Origin: Lachnospiraceae bacterium
GTDB lineage: Bacteria > Bacillota > Clostridia > Lachnospirales > Lachnospiraceae
Assembly (NCBI GenBank): GCA_022791815.1
Contig: JAAVZU010000064.1
Span: 1 to 48,720, forward strand
DNA: 48,720 nt
Reading direction: 5' to 3'
Each line of letters starts with the position of its first letter. Within the stretch, counting starts at the first letter, position 1. This document shows positions 10,048 through 18,015 of this stretch, in pieces. The translations under genes were made by a program, and so were the position numbers. The notes under the pieces were generated by a model. It saw only the letters and a list, made by a program, of their open reading frames with translations, made no database searches and was not told the origin of the DNA.

Positions 10048-10205
10048 TTAGAAGAAATATTAAGGGCTTAAACGTAACTATTCATGGTTCTGAACCATTG
10101 CAAAATATTTATTATACTTGTTCTGTGGAAAAATCATAGGGCGGATAGGCACTATTTTTTTATTTTGGCATAATGTAAAATAAAGAAAGTGTGGGGTGCT
10201 AATAC

Positions 10206-10856
10206 GTGAAGTCGTTTCCAAAGCCACTTAGCACCAAGGAGGAACAATGGTATCTTCAGGCATGCAGAAATGGTGACAAACAGGCGAGAGATATATTGAT
10301 AGAACGAAATTTGCGGCTGGTTGCGCATATTGTAAAGAAATATAGTAGTTCGGATAAAGATACGGAAGACTTAATATCTATTGGAACAATTGGATTAATT
10401 AAAGCTATAGATACCTTTAAATTGGATAAGGGAATCCGTCTTGCAACTTATGCTTCCTGTTGTATCGAGAATGAACTGCTTATGCTTTTTAGAAGCGAAA
10501 AAAAGCTGTCTAAGGATGTATATATGTCTGATCCTATCGGTTCCGATAAAGAAGGGAACGAAATAAATCTATTGGATGTTTTAGAAGGAGAATATACGGA
10601 TGTTGTAGAAGAGATGACACTCCATGAAAATATCCAAAAATTATATATTTATATGAAACAGGTATTGACATCAAGAGAACAGGAAATAATAATCTTACGC
10701 TACGGATTATTTCAGAAGAAAGAATTGACCCAGCGGGAAATTGCAGCAAAATATGGTATTTCTAGGAGTTATGTTTCTCGGATAGAAAAGAGGGCGCTTG
10801 GAAAGCTAAAAAATTGTTACGATCAAGAAGAAGCGGCGGATTCGATTCGCCAATAG
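10206..10856 (+). CDS. sigK: Sporulation sigma factor, SigK type
   Basis: 216-residue sigma-70 family factor that should direct late mother-cell transcription in sporulation. It shows region 2 (ERNLRLVAHIVKKY, EDLISIGTIGLIKAIDTF, LATYASCCIENELLM), the DPIGSDKEGNEINLLDVLE linker characteristic of SigK, and region 4 with LTQREIAAKYGISRSYVSRI. The protein starts at GTG 10206 with an in-frame TAA at 10200-10202. There is therefore no room for the inhibitory pro-sequence of Bacillus pro-sigma-K, and the gene is uninterrupted by a skin-like element. GTGGGGTG serves as the ribosome site. clpS begins 23 bases downstream, suggesting co-transcription. A CATAATGT box about 30 bases upstream could be a SigE -10, but the matching -35 is weak. 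Confidence 0.88.
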   Translation: MKSFPKPLSTKEEQWYLQACRNGDKQARDILIERNLRLVAHIVKKYSSSDKDTEDLISIGTIGLIKAIDTFKLDKGIRLATYASCCIENELLMLFRSEKKLSKDVYMSDPIGSDKEGNEINLLDVLEGEYTDVVEEMTLHENIQKLYIYMKQVLTSREQEIIILRYGLFQKKELTQREIAAKYGISRSYVSRIEKRALGKLKNCYDQEEAADSIRQ

Positions 10857-10879
10857 CAAGATAGAAAGTAGGAATGTAC

Positions 10880-11176
10880 ATGGCAGAAAAAGTAAAACTG
10901 ACTACCAAGGAAAGAACAAAGTTAAAAGAACCAGGAAAGTACAAAGTGGTTATGTATAACGATGATTTTACTCCTATGGAATTTGTGGTAAACATACTTA
11001 TGGATGTATTTCACAAAGAACAGGTGGAGGCAATGGAAATCATGATGCGTATACATAAAGGAACGAAAGAAGTAGTAGGAGAATATGTTTATGATATTGC
11101 CAGAACAAAAGCAGATATCAGCATCAGACGTGCAAGAGAAGAAGGGTATCCTTTTTTAGTAAAAATAGAAGAGTAG
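10880..11176 (+). CDS. clpS: ATP-dependent Clp protease adaptor ClpS
   Basis: 98-residue adaptor that binds the N-domain of the Clp unfoldase and presents N-degron substrates. The YKVVMYNDDFTPMEFVV block is the family hallmark, and the Asp-Asp pair lines the N-degron pocket. HKGTKEVVGEYVYDIA corresponds to the ClpA-contact region. I chose ATG 10880 over ATG 10874 because GTAGGA at 10868-10873 leaves six bases of spacing for the former and none for the latter. clpA follows 15 bases downstream. Confidence 0.93.
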   Translation: MAEKVKLTTKERTKLKEPGKYKVVMYNDDFTPMEFVVNILMDVFHKEQVEAMEIMMRIHKGTKEVVGEYVYDIARTKADISIRRAREEGYPFLVKIEE

Positions 11177-11191
11177 AAAGGAGGAAACACC

Positions 11192-13402
11192 ATGAAGATA
11201 TCAAAAGAAGTAGAAGAAATACTAACGGACATGGCACTTTTAGCAGAAAAATTACATCATGAATATGTAACACCAGAACATTTGCTTTTTGTGTTAACAT
11301 ATAATGATGGATTTTCACAGAGTTTTAGTCAATGTGGTGGAAAGATTGGGAAACTGCGTAAGAATCTGGAAGAATATATGAAGGAAAATTTACCACTGCA
11401 AAATAACGGGAAAGCCGAACTGAGCAGCGGGTTAAATGAAGTATTAGTTGAAGCAGAGGGGCAGGCATTAGCAAGTGAACGTTTTATTGTAGAAACAACA
11501 CACTTGATTTATGGTATTATCAAAGCCGATAATAGCCATGCTGCATACTATATTTTGTCTCAAAAAGTAGATCCGGCATATCTGTTGTCACTTATGAGTG
11601 AAAAAAAGACAGATGAAGATGAGCAAATGAGGAAAGCAAAAGGAAGAATAAAAAAAGATGTAGAAAATGAAAGTGAACATTGGCAGGATTTTGTAATTTG
11701 CCTCAATGATTCGGTGGAGGAGTTCCCTCCTCTTATTGGCAGGGAAGAAGAACTGGAGCGTACCTTGCAGATTTTATGCCGGAAGTATAAAAATAATCCA
11801 TTGCATATTGGAGAACCAGGAGTGGGAAAAACTGCTTTGGTATATGGTTTAGTAAAAAGAATTGTAAATGGGGATGTACCAGAACGGTTAAAAGAAGTTA
11901 AGGTATATTTACTGGATCTTGGAACTATGATTGCTGGAACTCAATTCAGGGGAGATTTTGAAAAGCGGTTGAAAATGATTATGGACAGTATTTCTAAAGA
12001 AGAAAATGCCATTATCTATATAGACGAGATACACAATATTGTAGGAGCAGGAGCTACCAATGGAGGGACTATGGATGCAGGAAATCTCCTAAAACCATAT
12101 TTGGCAATGGGAGATATCCGATTTATGGGTTCTACCACTTATGAGGAGTATAAGAAAAATTTTGGAAAAAATAAAAGTCTGATGCGTCGTTTCCAAAATA
12201 TAGATATTAAGGAACCTACACAAGAGGAAGCAATTGAAATTCTAAATGGATTAAAGAAACATTATGAACATTTTCATGGTATCCGGTATGCTAAAGGAAC
12301 TATAGAATATGCAGTAGAATTAAGCAGTAAATATATGCATGAAAAGTTTTTGCCAGATAAAGCAATTGATTTAATTGATGAGGCAGGAGCATACCGGGTA
12401 TTACATCCAACAGATAAAAAGGTACAAATGGTAGATAAAAAACTTTTAGAAGAGGTAGTGGCAAGAATTGGAAATGTACCTTCTAAAAATGTGGAAATTG
12501 ATGAGATTCGTCAATTATCTAAGCTAGAAGAAAATATTAAAAAACAGGTTTTTGGTCAGGAGGAAGCGATCGAAGAGTTAGTAAATTCCGTAAAATTTGC
12601 AAGGGCTGGTCTGAACGACGAGGACAAGCCGCTTGCAAGCCTTTTGTTTGTGGGACCTACTGGGGTAGGAAAAACAGAAGTGGCAAAGACTCTTGCAAAA
12701 GAATTAGGGGTGGAACTGGTACGTTTTGACATGAGTGAATATGCAGAGAAACATACAATTGCGAAACTTATTGGTTCTCCAGCTGGTTATGTAGGATATG
12801 AAGAAGGTGGTTTGCTTACAGAAACCATCCGTAAGACACCATATTGTGTATTGCTATTAGATGAAATAGAAAAAGCACACCCGGATATTTTTAACGTGCT
12901 GCTACAGGTAATGGATTATGCTACCCTAACAGATAATCAAGGAAGAAAAGCAGATTTTCGTAATGTAATTCTGATTATGACTTCCAATGCTGGTGCTAGT
13001 AAAATTGGAAAAACATTGGTTGGATTTGGCAACCGTGTAATCAATAGAGAAGTAATTGATGATGAAGTAAAACGGGTATTCCAGCCAGAGTTCCGCAATC
13101 GGCTAAGCCGTATCATTGCATTTAATCATGTGGATGATGCAATGGCAGAAAAGATAGTGGAAAAAGAGATTGGCATGTTAGCAGAAAAACTTTGCAAGAA
13201 GAAGATTTCACTGGAAATTACCTCAGCATGTGCTGCATATTTAAAGAAAAAAGGTATAAGCCAGGAATATGGTGCAAGAGAAATCAGCCGTATTATTAAC
13301 ACAGAAATTAAGCCACTTTTGGTAGATAAGATACTTTTTGGAAAGTTAAAACGGGGTGGCAATTGTGTGATTGACTGCGAAGATGATAAGTTAAAATGTT
13401 AA
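11192..13402 (+). CDS. clpA: ATP-dependent Clp unfoldase ClpA
   Basis: 736-residue double-AAA+ unfoldase that feeds proteins to the ClpP peptidase. The N-domain (about 1-140) includes HEYVTPEHLLFVL. AAA-1 has Walker A GEPGVGKT (about 207-214) and YIDEIHNIVGAGA. AAA-2 has Walker A GPTGVGKT (about 488-495), LLLDEIEKAHPDIFN, and the C-terminal small domain with EYGAREISRII. The spacing between the two ATPase modules leaves no room for the coiled-coil M-domain of ClpB/ClpC, which together with clpS points to ClpA. A good AAAGGAGG site precedes the ATG. A strong terminator follows. Confidence 0.94.
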   Translation: MKISKEVEEILTDMALLAEKLHHEYVTPEHLLFVLTYNDGFSQSFSQCGGKIGKLRKNLEEYMKENLPLQNNGKAELSSGLNEVLVEAEGQALASERFIVETTHLIYGIIKADNSHAAYYILSQKVDPAYLLSLMSEKKTDEDEQMRKAKGRIKKDVENESEHWQDFVICLNDSVEEFPPLIGREEELERTLQILCRKYKNNPLHIGEPGVGKTALVYGLVKRIVNGDVPERLKEVKVYLLDLGTMIAGTQFRGDFEKRLKMIMDSISKEENAIIYIDEIHNIVGAGATNGGTMDAGNLLKPYLAMGDIRFMGSTTYEEYKKNFGKNKSLMRRFQNIDIKEPTQEEAIEILNGLKKHYEHFHGIRYAKGTIEYAVELSSKYMHEKFLPDKAIDLIDEAGAYRVLHPTDKKVQMVDKKLLEEVVARIGNVPSKNVEIDEIRQLSKLEENIKKQVFGQEEAIEELVNSVKFARAGLNDEDKPLASLLFVGPTGVGKTEVAKTLAKELGVELVRFDMSEYAEKHTIAKLIGSPAGYVGYEEGGLLTETIRKTPYCVLLLDEIEKAHPDIFNVLLQVMDYATLTDNQGRKADFRNVILIMTSNAGASKIGKTLVGFGNRVINREVIDDEVKRVFQPEFRNRLSRIIAFNHVDDAMAEKIVEKEIGMLAEKLCKKKISLEITSACAAYLKKKGISQEYGAREISRIINTEIKPLLVDKILFGKLKRGGNCVIDCEDDKLKC

Positions 13403-13416
13403 TAAATAATATTATT

Positions 13417-13449
13417 AAAAAATGGTTGTCCAAGTGACAGCCATTTTTT
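13417..13449 (+). terminator. Terminator after clpA
   Basis: A 14-bp stem with one G-U pair (13417-13430 with 13436-13449), loop CAAGT, ends in six T. Confidence 0.9.
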
Positions 13450-13613
13450 GATATTAAAATAATTATGTGCAATTCCCTCAAGGATGAGGGACTAGGAGAG
13501 TTGATGTGGGCTTGCCCGCTTTGTTCTATGGACAATAGCACTTGGCTCTTTTTGCAAGTAGTGAGTGTGAATAATAATTTAAAACAAAAAACTTCACAAA
13601 AGCAAAAAAAGTA
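13450..13613. other. Non-coding spacer upstream of the sipW promoter
   Basis: No convincing gene. It is richer in G+C than its surroundings and contains two short hairpins: CCCTC/GAGGG near 13475-13490 and GGGC/GCCC near 13510. The composition and hairpins look like a short intergenic repeat remnant, but there is no second copy in the window to prove it. Confidence 0.4.
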
Positions 13614-13642
13614 TTGAAAAAAAATCAGAGATATGGTAAAAT
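13614..13642 (+). promoter_or_regulatory. SigA-type promoter of the sipW locus
   Basis: TTGAAA at 13614-13619 and TAAAAT at 13637-13642 have a 17-base spacer and an extended TGG element. Transcription should start near 13649, giving a leader of about 210 bases before sipW. Confidence 0.75.
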
Positions 13643-13658
13643 TGCAATAAAGAAAAGG

Positions 13659-13700
13659 AAATATTCATAAAAAATTGTAAATATTTCATAAATATTTCAT
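13659..13700 (+). repeat. Direct repeats AAATATT(T)CAT just after the sipW start site
   Basis: Two perfect 11-base copies lie back to back (13679-13689, 13690-13700). A third, one base shorter, lies at 13659-13668. Two copies one helical turn apart in the initially transcribed region fit a regulator site. Alternatively they are simple AT-rich sequence. Confidence 0.5.
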
Positions 13701-13701
13701 T

Positions 13702-13723
13702 AGTGTAAAACAAACATTACACT
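13702..13723 (+). promoter_or_regulatory. Palindrome in the sipW leader, possible operator
   Basis: AGTGTAA (13702-13708) and TTACACT (13717-13723) form a 7-bp inverted repeat with an 8-base spacer, about 55 bases after the predicted start. Half-sites of this kind are common for dimeric repressors. A second hairpin (13753-13761 with 13765-13773) lies between it and the leader-peptide ribosome site. Confidence 0.45.
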
Positions 13724-13794
13724 TTATTACGAAAAAATGAACAAACTGTGATATTTTCTTAAAATAAGAAAATGTGAGGAAAAGGAGGGAGAAA

Positions 13795-13824
13795 ATGAGG
13801 AGAATACGAGATGGTGATAAATAG
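13795..13824 (+). CDS. Possible 9-residue leader peptide MRRIRDGDK
   Basis: A tiny reading frame starts at ATG 13795 behind AAGGAGGGA, one of the strongest ribosome sites in the window, and stops at TAG 13822. It lies in the leader of sipW, 35 bases before the sipW start codon. It may set up translational coupling or attenuation, or be a chance frame behind a strong site. The peptide has no homology I recognise. Confidence 0.4.
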   Translation: MRRIRDGDK

Positions 13825-13859
13825 GGATACAAACGAAAAGACAAACAGGAGGACAAAGT

Positions 13860-14357
13860 ATGAACATAATAAAAGTTGCACAAGGTATAATAACTGTTTT
13901 GTTGTCAGGAATTGTATTAGTGCTTTTGGGGGTATTTTTTATACCACAGTGTATGGGATTTCAACCATATAATATACAAACAGCCAGTATGACACCCAAA
14001 TATCCAGTAGGTAGCATGATTTATGTAAAAAAAGCAGCTTTAGAGGATTTGGAGGTAGGGGATGTGATAACTTACCGAACCTCGTCAGAAGGTGGATGGG
14101 TAGTAACCCATCGGTTAACCCAAGTAGATAAACAAACTGGTACATTAGTAACAAAGGGAGATGCAAATAATACAGAAGATGGCAGCATATCATATAGTGC
14201 TGTTATAGGAAAAGCAACAAATTTTGCAATTCCATTTTTAGGAACACTTGTTACCCAATACCAGAATAGTTATGGAAAAGTTATCACAGTAACCTGTATT
14301 GTAGTTTTATTGGCATTATCCTTTATTATAGACCTGTTTGCAAAGAAGAAAGAATAG
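13860..14357 (+). CDS. sipW: SipW-type (ER-like) signal peptidase I
   Basis: 165-residue membrane peptidase that should remove the special signal peptides of the proteins encoded directly downstream. It has one N-terminal helix (about 8-29) and one C-terminal helix (about 138-158). The catalytic Ser43 lies in TASMTP. The catalytic base is His84 (VVTHRL) rather than the Lys of ordinary bacterial signal peptidases, which is the mark of the SipW/ER class. The KGDANNTEDG block provides the conserved acidic residue. ACAGGAGG precedes the ATG. Gene order matches other SipW loci, where the peptidase is encoded with its substrates (tapA-sipW-tasA in Bacillus subtilis). Confidence 0.93.
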   Translation: MNIIKVAQGIITVLLSGIVLVLLGVFFIPQCMGFQPYNIQTASMTPKYPVGSMIYVKKAALEDLEVGDVITYRTSSEGGWVVTHRLTQVDKQTGTLVTKGDANNTEDGSISYSAVIGKATNFAIPFLGTLVTQYQNSYGKVITVTCIVVLLALSFIIDLFAKKKE

Positions 14358-14399
14358 CGAGTAGAAATGGATTTGTCAACATGAAAGGAGATGAGTGGT

Positions 14400-15068
14400 A
14401 TGCATAAAAATAAGAAAACATTAAAACACCGACTAAAAAAACTTCGTATGATTATGTATACTACTGTGTCCCTTATTGTTATAGAAACAAGCGGTATTTT
14501 CTCCCTTGCAAAGAATGGAATATTGTATATATATTCCAATGCAGTTACCAACGCATTTGCACCTGCAACTTATGTAGATATTGAAATTAATGAGCCAAAT
14601 GGAGATACTTATTACATAAAAGATGAAAAGATTTTAACAGAGGATGGAAAATCTAAAGAAGCATATATAGCTAACCCAGGAACTGCTATTGCAAAAAAGC
14701 CTGTGCTGGTAAGGGCAAGAGTAATCGCAGTGGTTCATGATCAAGATGGTATAGCATTGGGTGTTACACAAGATTTTACACTACAGCAAGATTCTGCAAT
14801 ATGGACAGGAAAAGATAGTGATGGATACTATTATTATAAGAAGGCATTAGAGCCAGGAGCAGAACAAGTACCAATTTTTACGGATGTTACCTTTACAAAT
14901 ATAAGTAATATTCCAGAAAAAGGATATGTGGCACTCCATGTGATAGCAGATACCATAGAGGTGGATATGGCAGGTACAGATGCAGCAAAAGAGAAGAACA
15001 AAAATAATATCATAACAAATTGGAAGAAACTTCCAAGTGATATTTGGACAGAATATTTCCCTACATAA
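14400..15068 (+). CDS. Secreted TasA/camelysin-like protein, divergent
   Basis: 222 residues from ATG 14400. AAAGGAG ends directly against an in-frame ATG at 14391, so the later ATG has the better spacing. A basic tail and one hydrophobic segment are followed by AVTNAFAPATYVDIEINEP, which parallels the TNxFTAxxxIxLxLxEP block after SipW cleavage sites. The protein lacks the usual TLA-W/Y cleavage box. It has a VPIFTDVTFTNIS block similar to the LF-KV-I block of the genes downstream and ends in a TNWKKLPSDIW segment resembling INWEQG in the wall-anchored protein. It may be a minor or adaptor subunit (inference). It follows sipW by 42 bases. Confidence 0.7.
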   Translation: MHKNKKTLKHRLKKLRMIMYTTVSLIVIETSGIFSLAKNGILYIYSNAVTNAFAPATYVDIEINEPNGDTYYIKDEKILTEDGKSKEAYIANPGTAIAKKPVLVRARVIAVVHDQDGIALGVTQDFTLQQDSAIWTGKDSDGYYYYKKALEPGAEQVPIFTDVTFTNISNIPEKGYVALHVIADTIEVDMAGTDAAKEKNKNNIITNWKKLPSDIWTEYFPT

Positions 15069-15160
15069 TTGTAACAAGCTGTACATGATAAAATGGATTG
15101 TGAACGGATATGCCTGCTATGCAGGTATTACTATAAAGATATCCGGAAGGAGGAATTTCT

Positions 15161-16021
15161 ATGAAAAAGAAAAATAAAAAGTTTGTAAAGCTGAAGAAAG
15201 TGCTGGCAGGATTTATGGCATTGGTTCTGGTAATAGGATTGACGATTGTGGGAACACTTGCTTGGCTCAGTACACAATCTAACTCGGTAACTAACGTCTT
15301 TACTGCTACAGATAACATTTATTTGACATTAGTAGAGCCAGATTATGATAGTGGGGAAGCAAGTAATTATAAACCAGATGGAACAATTTCTAAAAATCCT
15401 TACTTGGTAAATACAACTGGCGACGACTCTAGTGAATGGGTAATGATTCGGGTTGATTATTTAACAAAGGAAGGGCAGGAAATATCCTTTAAAAATGCAG
15501 CCAGAGCTGACCTTGAAGGTAAGTTGTTTACATTGGAGAATTATTTGGGAGCAGGTTGGAAAAAAATAGATACAACCGTTTATAATGATTTGAATATGTC
15601 ACAAGTTGTTGATGCATCAGGTAACAAAGCTGCTAATGCAAAATGTGAATTTTATGTTTATAATAAAGCATTAACTGGTAGTACAAATGTTGGTTCAGCA
15701 TATAGAACACAACAAGCATTAGAGACAGGAATTAAAGATTCATTATCTGTACCTGATACTGCAAAAACAACACCTTTATTTACAAGTGTAAAGATTTCGT
15801 CACAAGAGACCTTAACAACAAATGGATATTCCATGGATGTTTTACCAAAGTTTAATATTGTTATACAGGGTGCTGCAGTCAAGAATGAGGGAGACGATGC
15901 TGGAATGTCAACAGATCTTAATTTTACTAGTACTACTGATAAAACAAAAGCTATAGTACAAAAATTGGTAGACTTGTTGGCAACGAAAGCACCAGATGCT
16001 TCTACAGGGCAACATAAATAA
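15161..16021 (+). CDS. SipW-dependent TasA/camelysin-family protein, paralogue 1
   Basis: 286 residues. A basic N-terminus (MKKKNKKFVK) precedes a hydrophobic core ending in GTLA-W, with predicted SipW cleavage after Ala34. The mature part opens TNVFTATDNIYLTLVEP, then contains KNPYLVN, DDSSEWVMIRVDYL, TPLFTSVKISSQE and LPKFNIVIQGAAVKNEG, all shared in order with the following genes. It ends with a short amphipathic helix (IVQKLVDLLATK). The strand-rich pattern matches the secreted beta-sandwich of TasA and camelysin. There is no wall-anchor motif. Probable extracellular matrix or fibre subunit; the function is inferred from family and neighbours. Confidence 0.82.
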   Translation: MKKKNKKFVKLKKVLAGFMALVLVIGLTIVGTLAWLSTQSNSVTNVFTATDNIYLTLVEPDYDSGEASNYKPDGTISKNPYLVNTTGDDSSEWVMIRVDYLTKEGQEISFKNAARADLEGKLFTLENYLGAGWKKIDTTVYNDLNMSQVVDASGNKAANAKCEFYVYNKALTGSTNVGSAYRTQQALETGIKDSLSVPDTAKTTPLFTSVKISSQETLTTNGYSMDVLPKFNIVIQGAAVKNEGDDAGMSTDLNFTSTTDKTKAIVQKLVDLLATKAPDASTGQHK

Positions 16022-16051
16022 AAAATTTGAAATAGAAAAGGAGGAATCTTT

Positions 16052-17032
16052 ATGAGTGAAAAAAAGAAAGAAAACACTCCAAGGAAAAAAGAGATATGGA
16101 AAAAAATTCGAGGTTTTTTGGCAATGGTAATGGTTGCTGTGATTTCCATAGCAGGAACTTTGGCATACTTAAGTACTAAATCAGATAAAAAGATCAATAC
16201 ATTTACTGCTACAGAGAATATTAAATTAGACTTGGAAGAGCCAGATTTCGATCCAGAAGAAGATGGTAAAGATTATCAGCCAGACAAAGAGATTGCAAAA
16301 AATCCACAGTTGTTAAATATTACAGCGGACGATAGTAGTGAGTGGGTTATTATGCGGATAGATTATTTAGTGGAAGATCAAGGTGAAAAGCCTGCCACTA
16401 AATATAAAACCGTTACATATGATGATATTACTGCAAATAATGAAACTTCTGATAAATGGGAAGGTGCAAATATAAAGGGGTTAATTGATTTTGATAAGGA
16501 TAAAGCAACAGGTACAGTGAAAGGCATTAACTCTGATAAAAATTGGTTTAGACTTACAGCAGCTCAGGCTCAAGCATATTTTGACCAAGCTGATAATAAT
16601 GAAAAACCTACATATGATGCATTAGCTGGACAGAAATGTGAATATTTTATTTATAAGTGTGCATTATCAGGAGAAGAGAATATTGTAAGCGGAGATAATC
16701 TTTCTACTGCTACTGTTGCTAATCCTGCTGCTACTACTATTACGGGTTCAAAAACAACTCCTTTATTCAACAAGGTAACCATTAAGGAACAAAAACAGAT
16801 AGTGCAAAATGGTTGGAATTTGGATGATCTTCCTGATTTTCAAATTGTTGCAGTCGGCGGAGCAATCAAGAATCTTGATGATGGTGTAGAAATTGCAGAT
16901 AAGAAATTAGTTTTACCTGCTGATGGTGCTGTAGCCACAGATGCTACGACAAAGAAAATTATTAAAGGACTAATTTCTTTATTAGTTACTGAAAATCCTG
17001 ATTTAAACTATGGTGTAGATTCACAACCTTAG
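16052..17032 (+). CDS. SipW-dependent TasA/camelysin-family protein, paralogue 2
   Basis: 326 residues, the closest relative of the preceding product. The signal ends in GTLA-Y (cleavage after Ala38), followed by INTFTATENIKLDLEEPDFD, KNPQLLN, DDSSEWVIMRIDYL, TPLFNKVTIKEQ, LPDFQIVAVGGAIKN and a C-terminal IIKGLISLLVTEN helix. Extra residues compared with paralogue 1 sit in the middle loop (about 130-215). GGAGG precedes the ATG, and the gap to the upstream gene is 30 bases, so they are co-transcribed. DNA identity with paralogue 1 is visible around the TTTACTGCTACAGA segment, which suggests fairly recent duplication. Confidence 0.82.
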   Translation: MSEKKKENTPRKKEIWKKIRGFLAMVMVAVISIAGTLAYLSTKSDKKINTFTATENIKLDLEEPDFDPEEDGKDYQPDKEIAKNPQLLNITADDSSEWVIMRIDYLVEDQGEKPATKYKTVTYDDITANNETSDKWEGANIKGLIDFDKDKATGTVKGINSDKNWFRLTAAQAQAYFDQADNNEKPTYDALAGQKCEYFIYKCALSGEENIVSGDNLSTATVANPAATTITGSKTTPLFNKVTIKEQKQIVQNGWNLDDLPDFQIVAVGGAIKNLDDGVEIADKKLVLPADGAVATDATTKKIIKGLISLLVTENPDLNYGVDSQP

Positions 17033-17089
17033 GATAAAAGATAGTGGTATGTTTGGATGGCATTTTCATAGTATGAAGGAGGAATAATT

Positions 17090-17998
17090 ATGGACGAGAA
17101 GAAACCTACGGTTTCTCCTGAAAAAAAGGGAAACCTCAAAAAAACACTAACAAGTATATTTGCAATTGTACTTGTTGCTGTTATATCCGTATTTGCTACA
17201 TTAGCTTATTTAGGAACCAATTCAAATGATGAAACCAATACTTTTTTAGGTAGTGCAGGTATTGACCTTGAATTGAAAGAGGAAGAATGGACAAAAAAAC
17301 CAACACCTGATCCTAATATACCTGGTTCAACAGAAGGACCATCAGAAGAAGAGCGTGCTCAGGATTATACTCCTGGTGGAGTATATTTCAAAAACCCTAC
17401 ATTAACAAATAAATCTGAGGGAACAACTGCTGGATTGCCAAAAGAATGGGTTGCTATGAAAGTAAGTTTTGAAATAGGCACAAAGAATGCAGATTATGAT
17501 GCAGCAGATCCAGATAGTAATAAGGTGGTTGCAGAACAGGCAAAATCAACATGGGGTGTATTTAATGAAATTGCAGATATTATATATACCAAAGATGGAA
17601 ATGATCTAAAACAATTTAATACAGATGACTGGTTTTTAGCTGCTACATCTTCTACGCCAAATGGTAAAACAGATGGTAGTCTTACTCTTCAAGCAGGTGA
17701 TACATGGGCTATTTATATCTATAAGACTCCACTTGATAGAAATGCTACAACCAATGCACTATTTAATAAGGTGCAAATGAAGGAACAATCTGTATTTGAA
17801 ACAAAACCAAGTGTAGATAATGCATATATTCATAAAGATGATACAGGAAAGACCATATATAATCTACCAGCATTTAATATCAATGTAATTGGAGCAGCAC
17901 TTAAAGTTGAGGAGCAAAATAAAGGTACTGCTTGGGATAACTGTGCTGATCAGACTAATGTAATGAAAGAATTACTTGGGTTATTGGAAAATAAATAA
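17090..17998 (+). CDS. SipW-dependent TasA/camelysin-family protein, paralogue 3
   Basis: 302 residues. It starts MDEKKPTVSPEKKG, almost the same tail as the next gene, with an ATLA-Y box (cleavage after Ala39) and TNTFLGSAGIDLELKEEEW. Then follow ERAQDYTPGGVYFKNPTL, KEWVAMKVSFE, NALFNKVQMKEQ, LPAFNINVIGAALK and a C-terminal VMKELLGLLENK helix. The ERAxxYTPGGxYxKNP block is shared only with paralogue 4, so these two form a sub-group distinct from paralogues 1 and 2. An acidic Pro-rich loop (about 68-80) lies after the first strand. GAAGGAGG precedes the ATG. Confidence 0.82.
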   Translation: MDEKKPTVSPEKKGNLKKTLTSIFAIVLVAVISVFATLAYLGTNSNDETNTFLGSAGIDLELKEEEWTKKPTPDPNIPGSTEGPSEEERAQDYTPGGVYFKNPTLTNKSEGTTAGLPKEWVAMKVSFEIGTKNADYDAADPDSNKVVAEQAKSTWGVFNEIADIIYTKDGNDLKQFNTDDWFLAATSSTPNGKTDGSLTLQAGDTWAIYIYKTPLDRNATTNALFNKVQMKEQSVFETKPSVDNAYIHKDDTGKTIYNLPAFNINVIGAALKVEEQNKGTAWDNCADQTNVMKELLGLLENK

Positions 17999-18015
17999 AG
18001 AAAGGATGAGGTTTT

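Noticed and set aside
13308-13541. A 77-codon minus-strand frame overlapping the end of clpA
   Set aside because: It runs through the clpA terminator and the repeat-like spacer and has no ribosome site.
13450-13860. A c-di-GMP riboswitch upstream of sipW
   Set aside because: I looked for the conserved GEMM-I core and did not find it. The hairpins present are short and unrelated.
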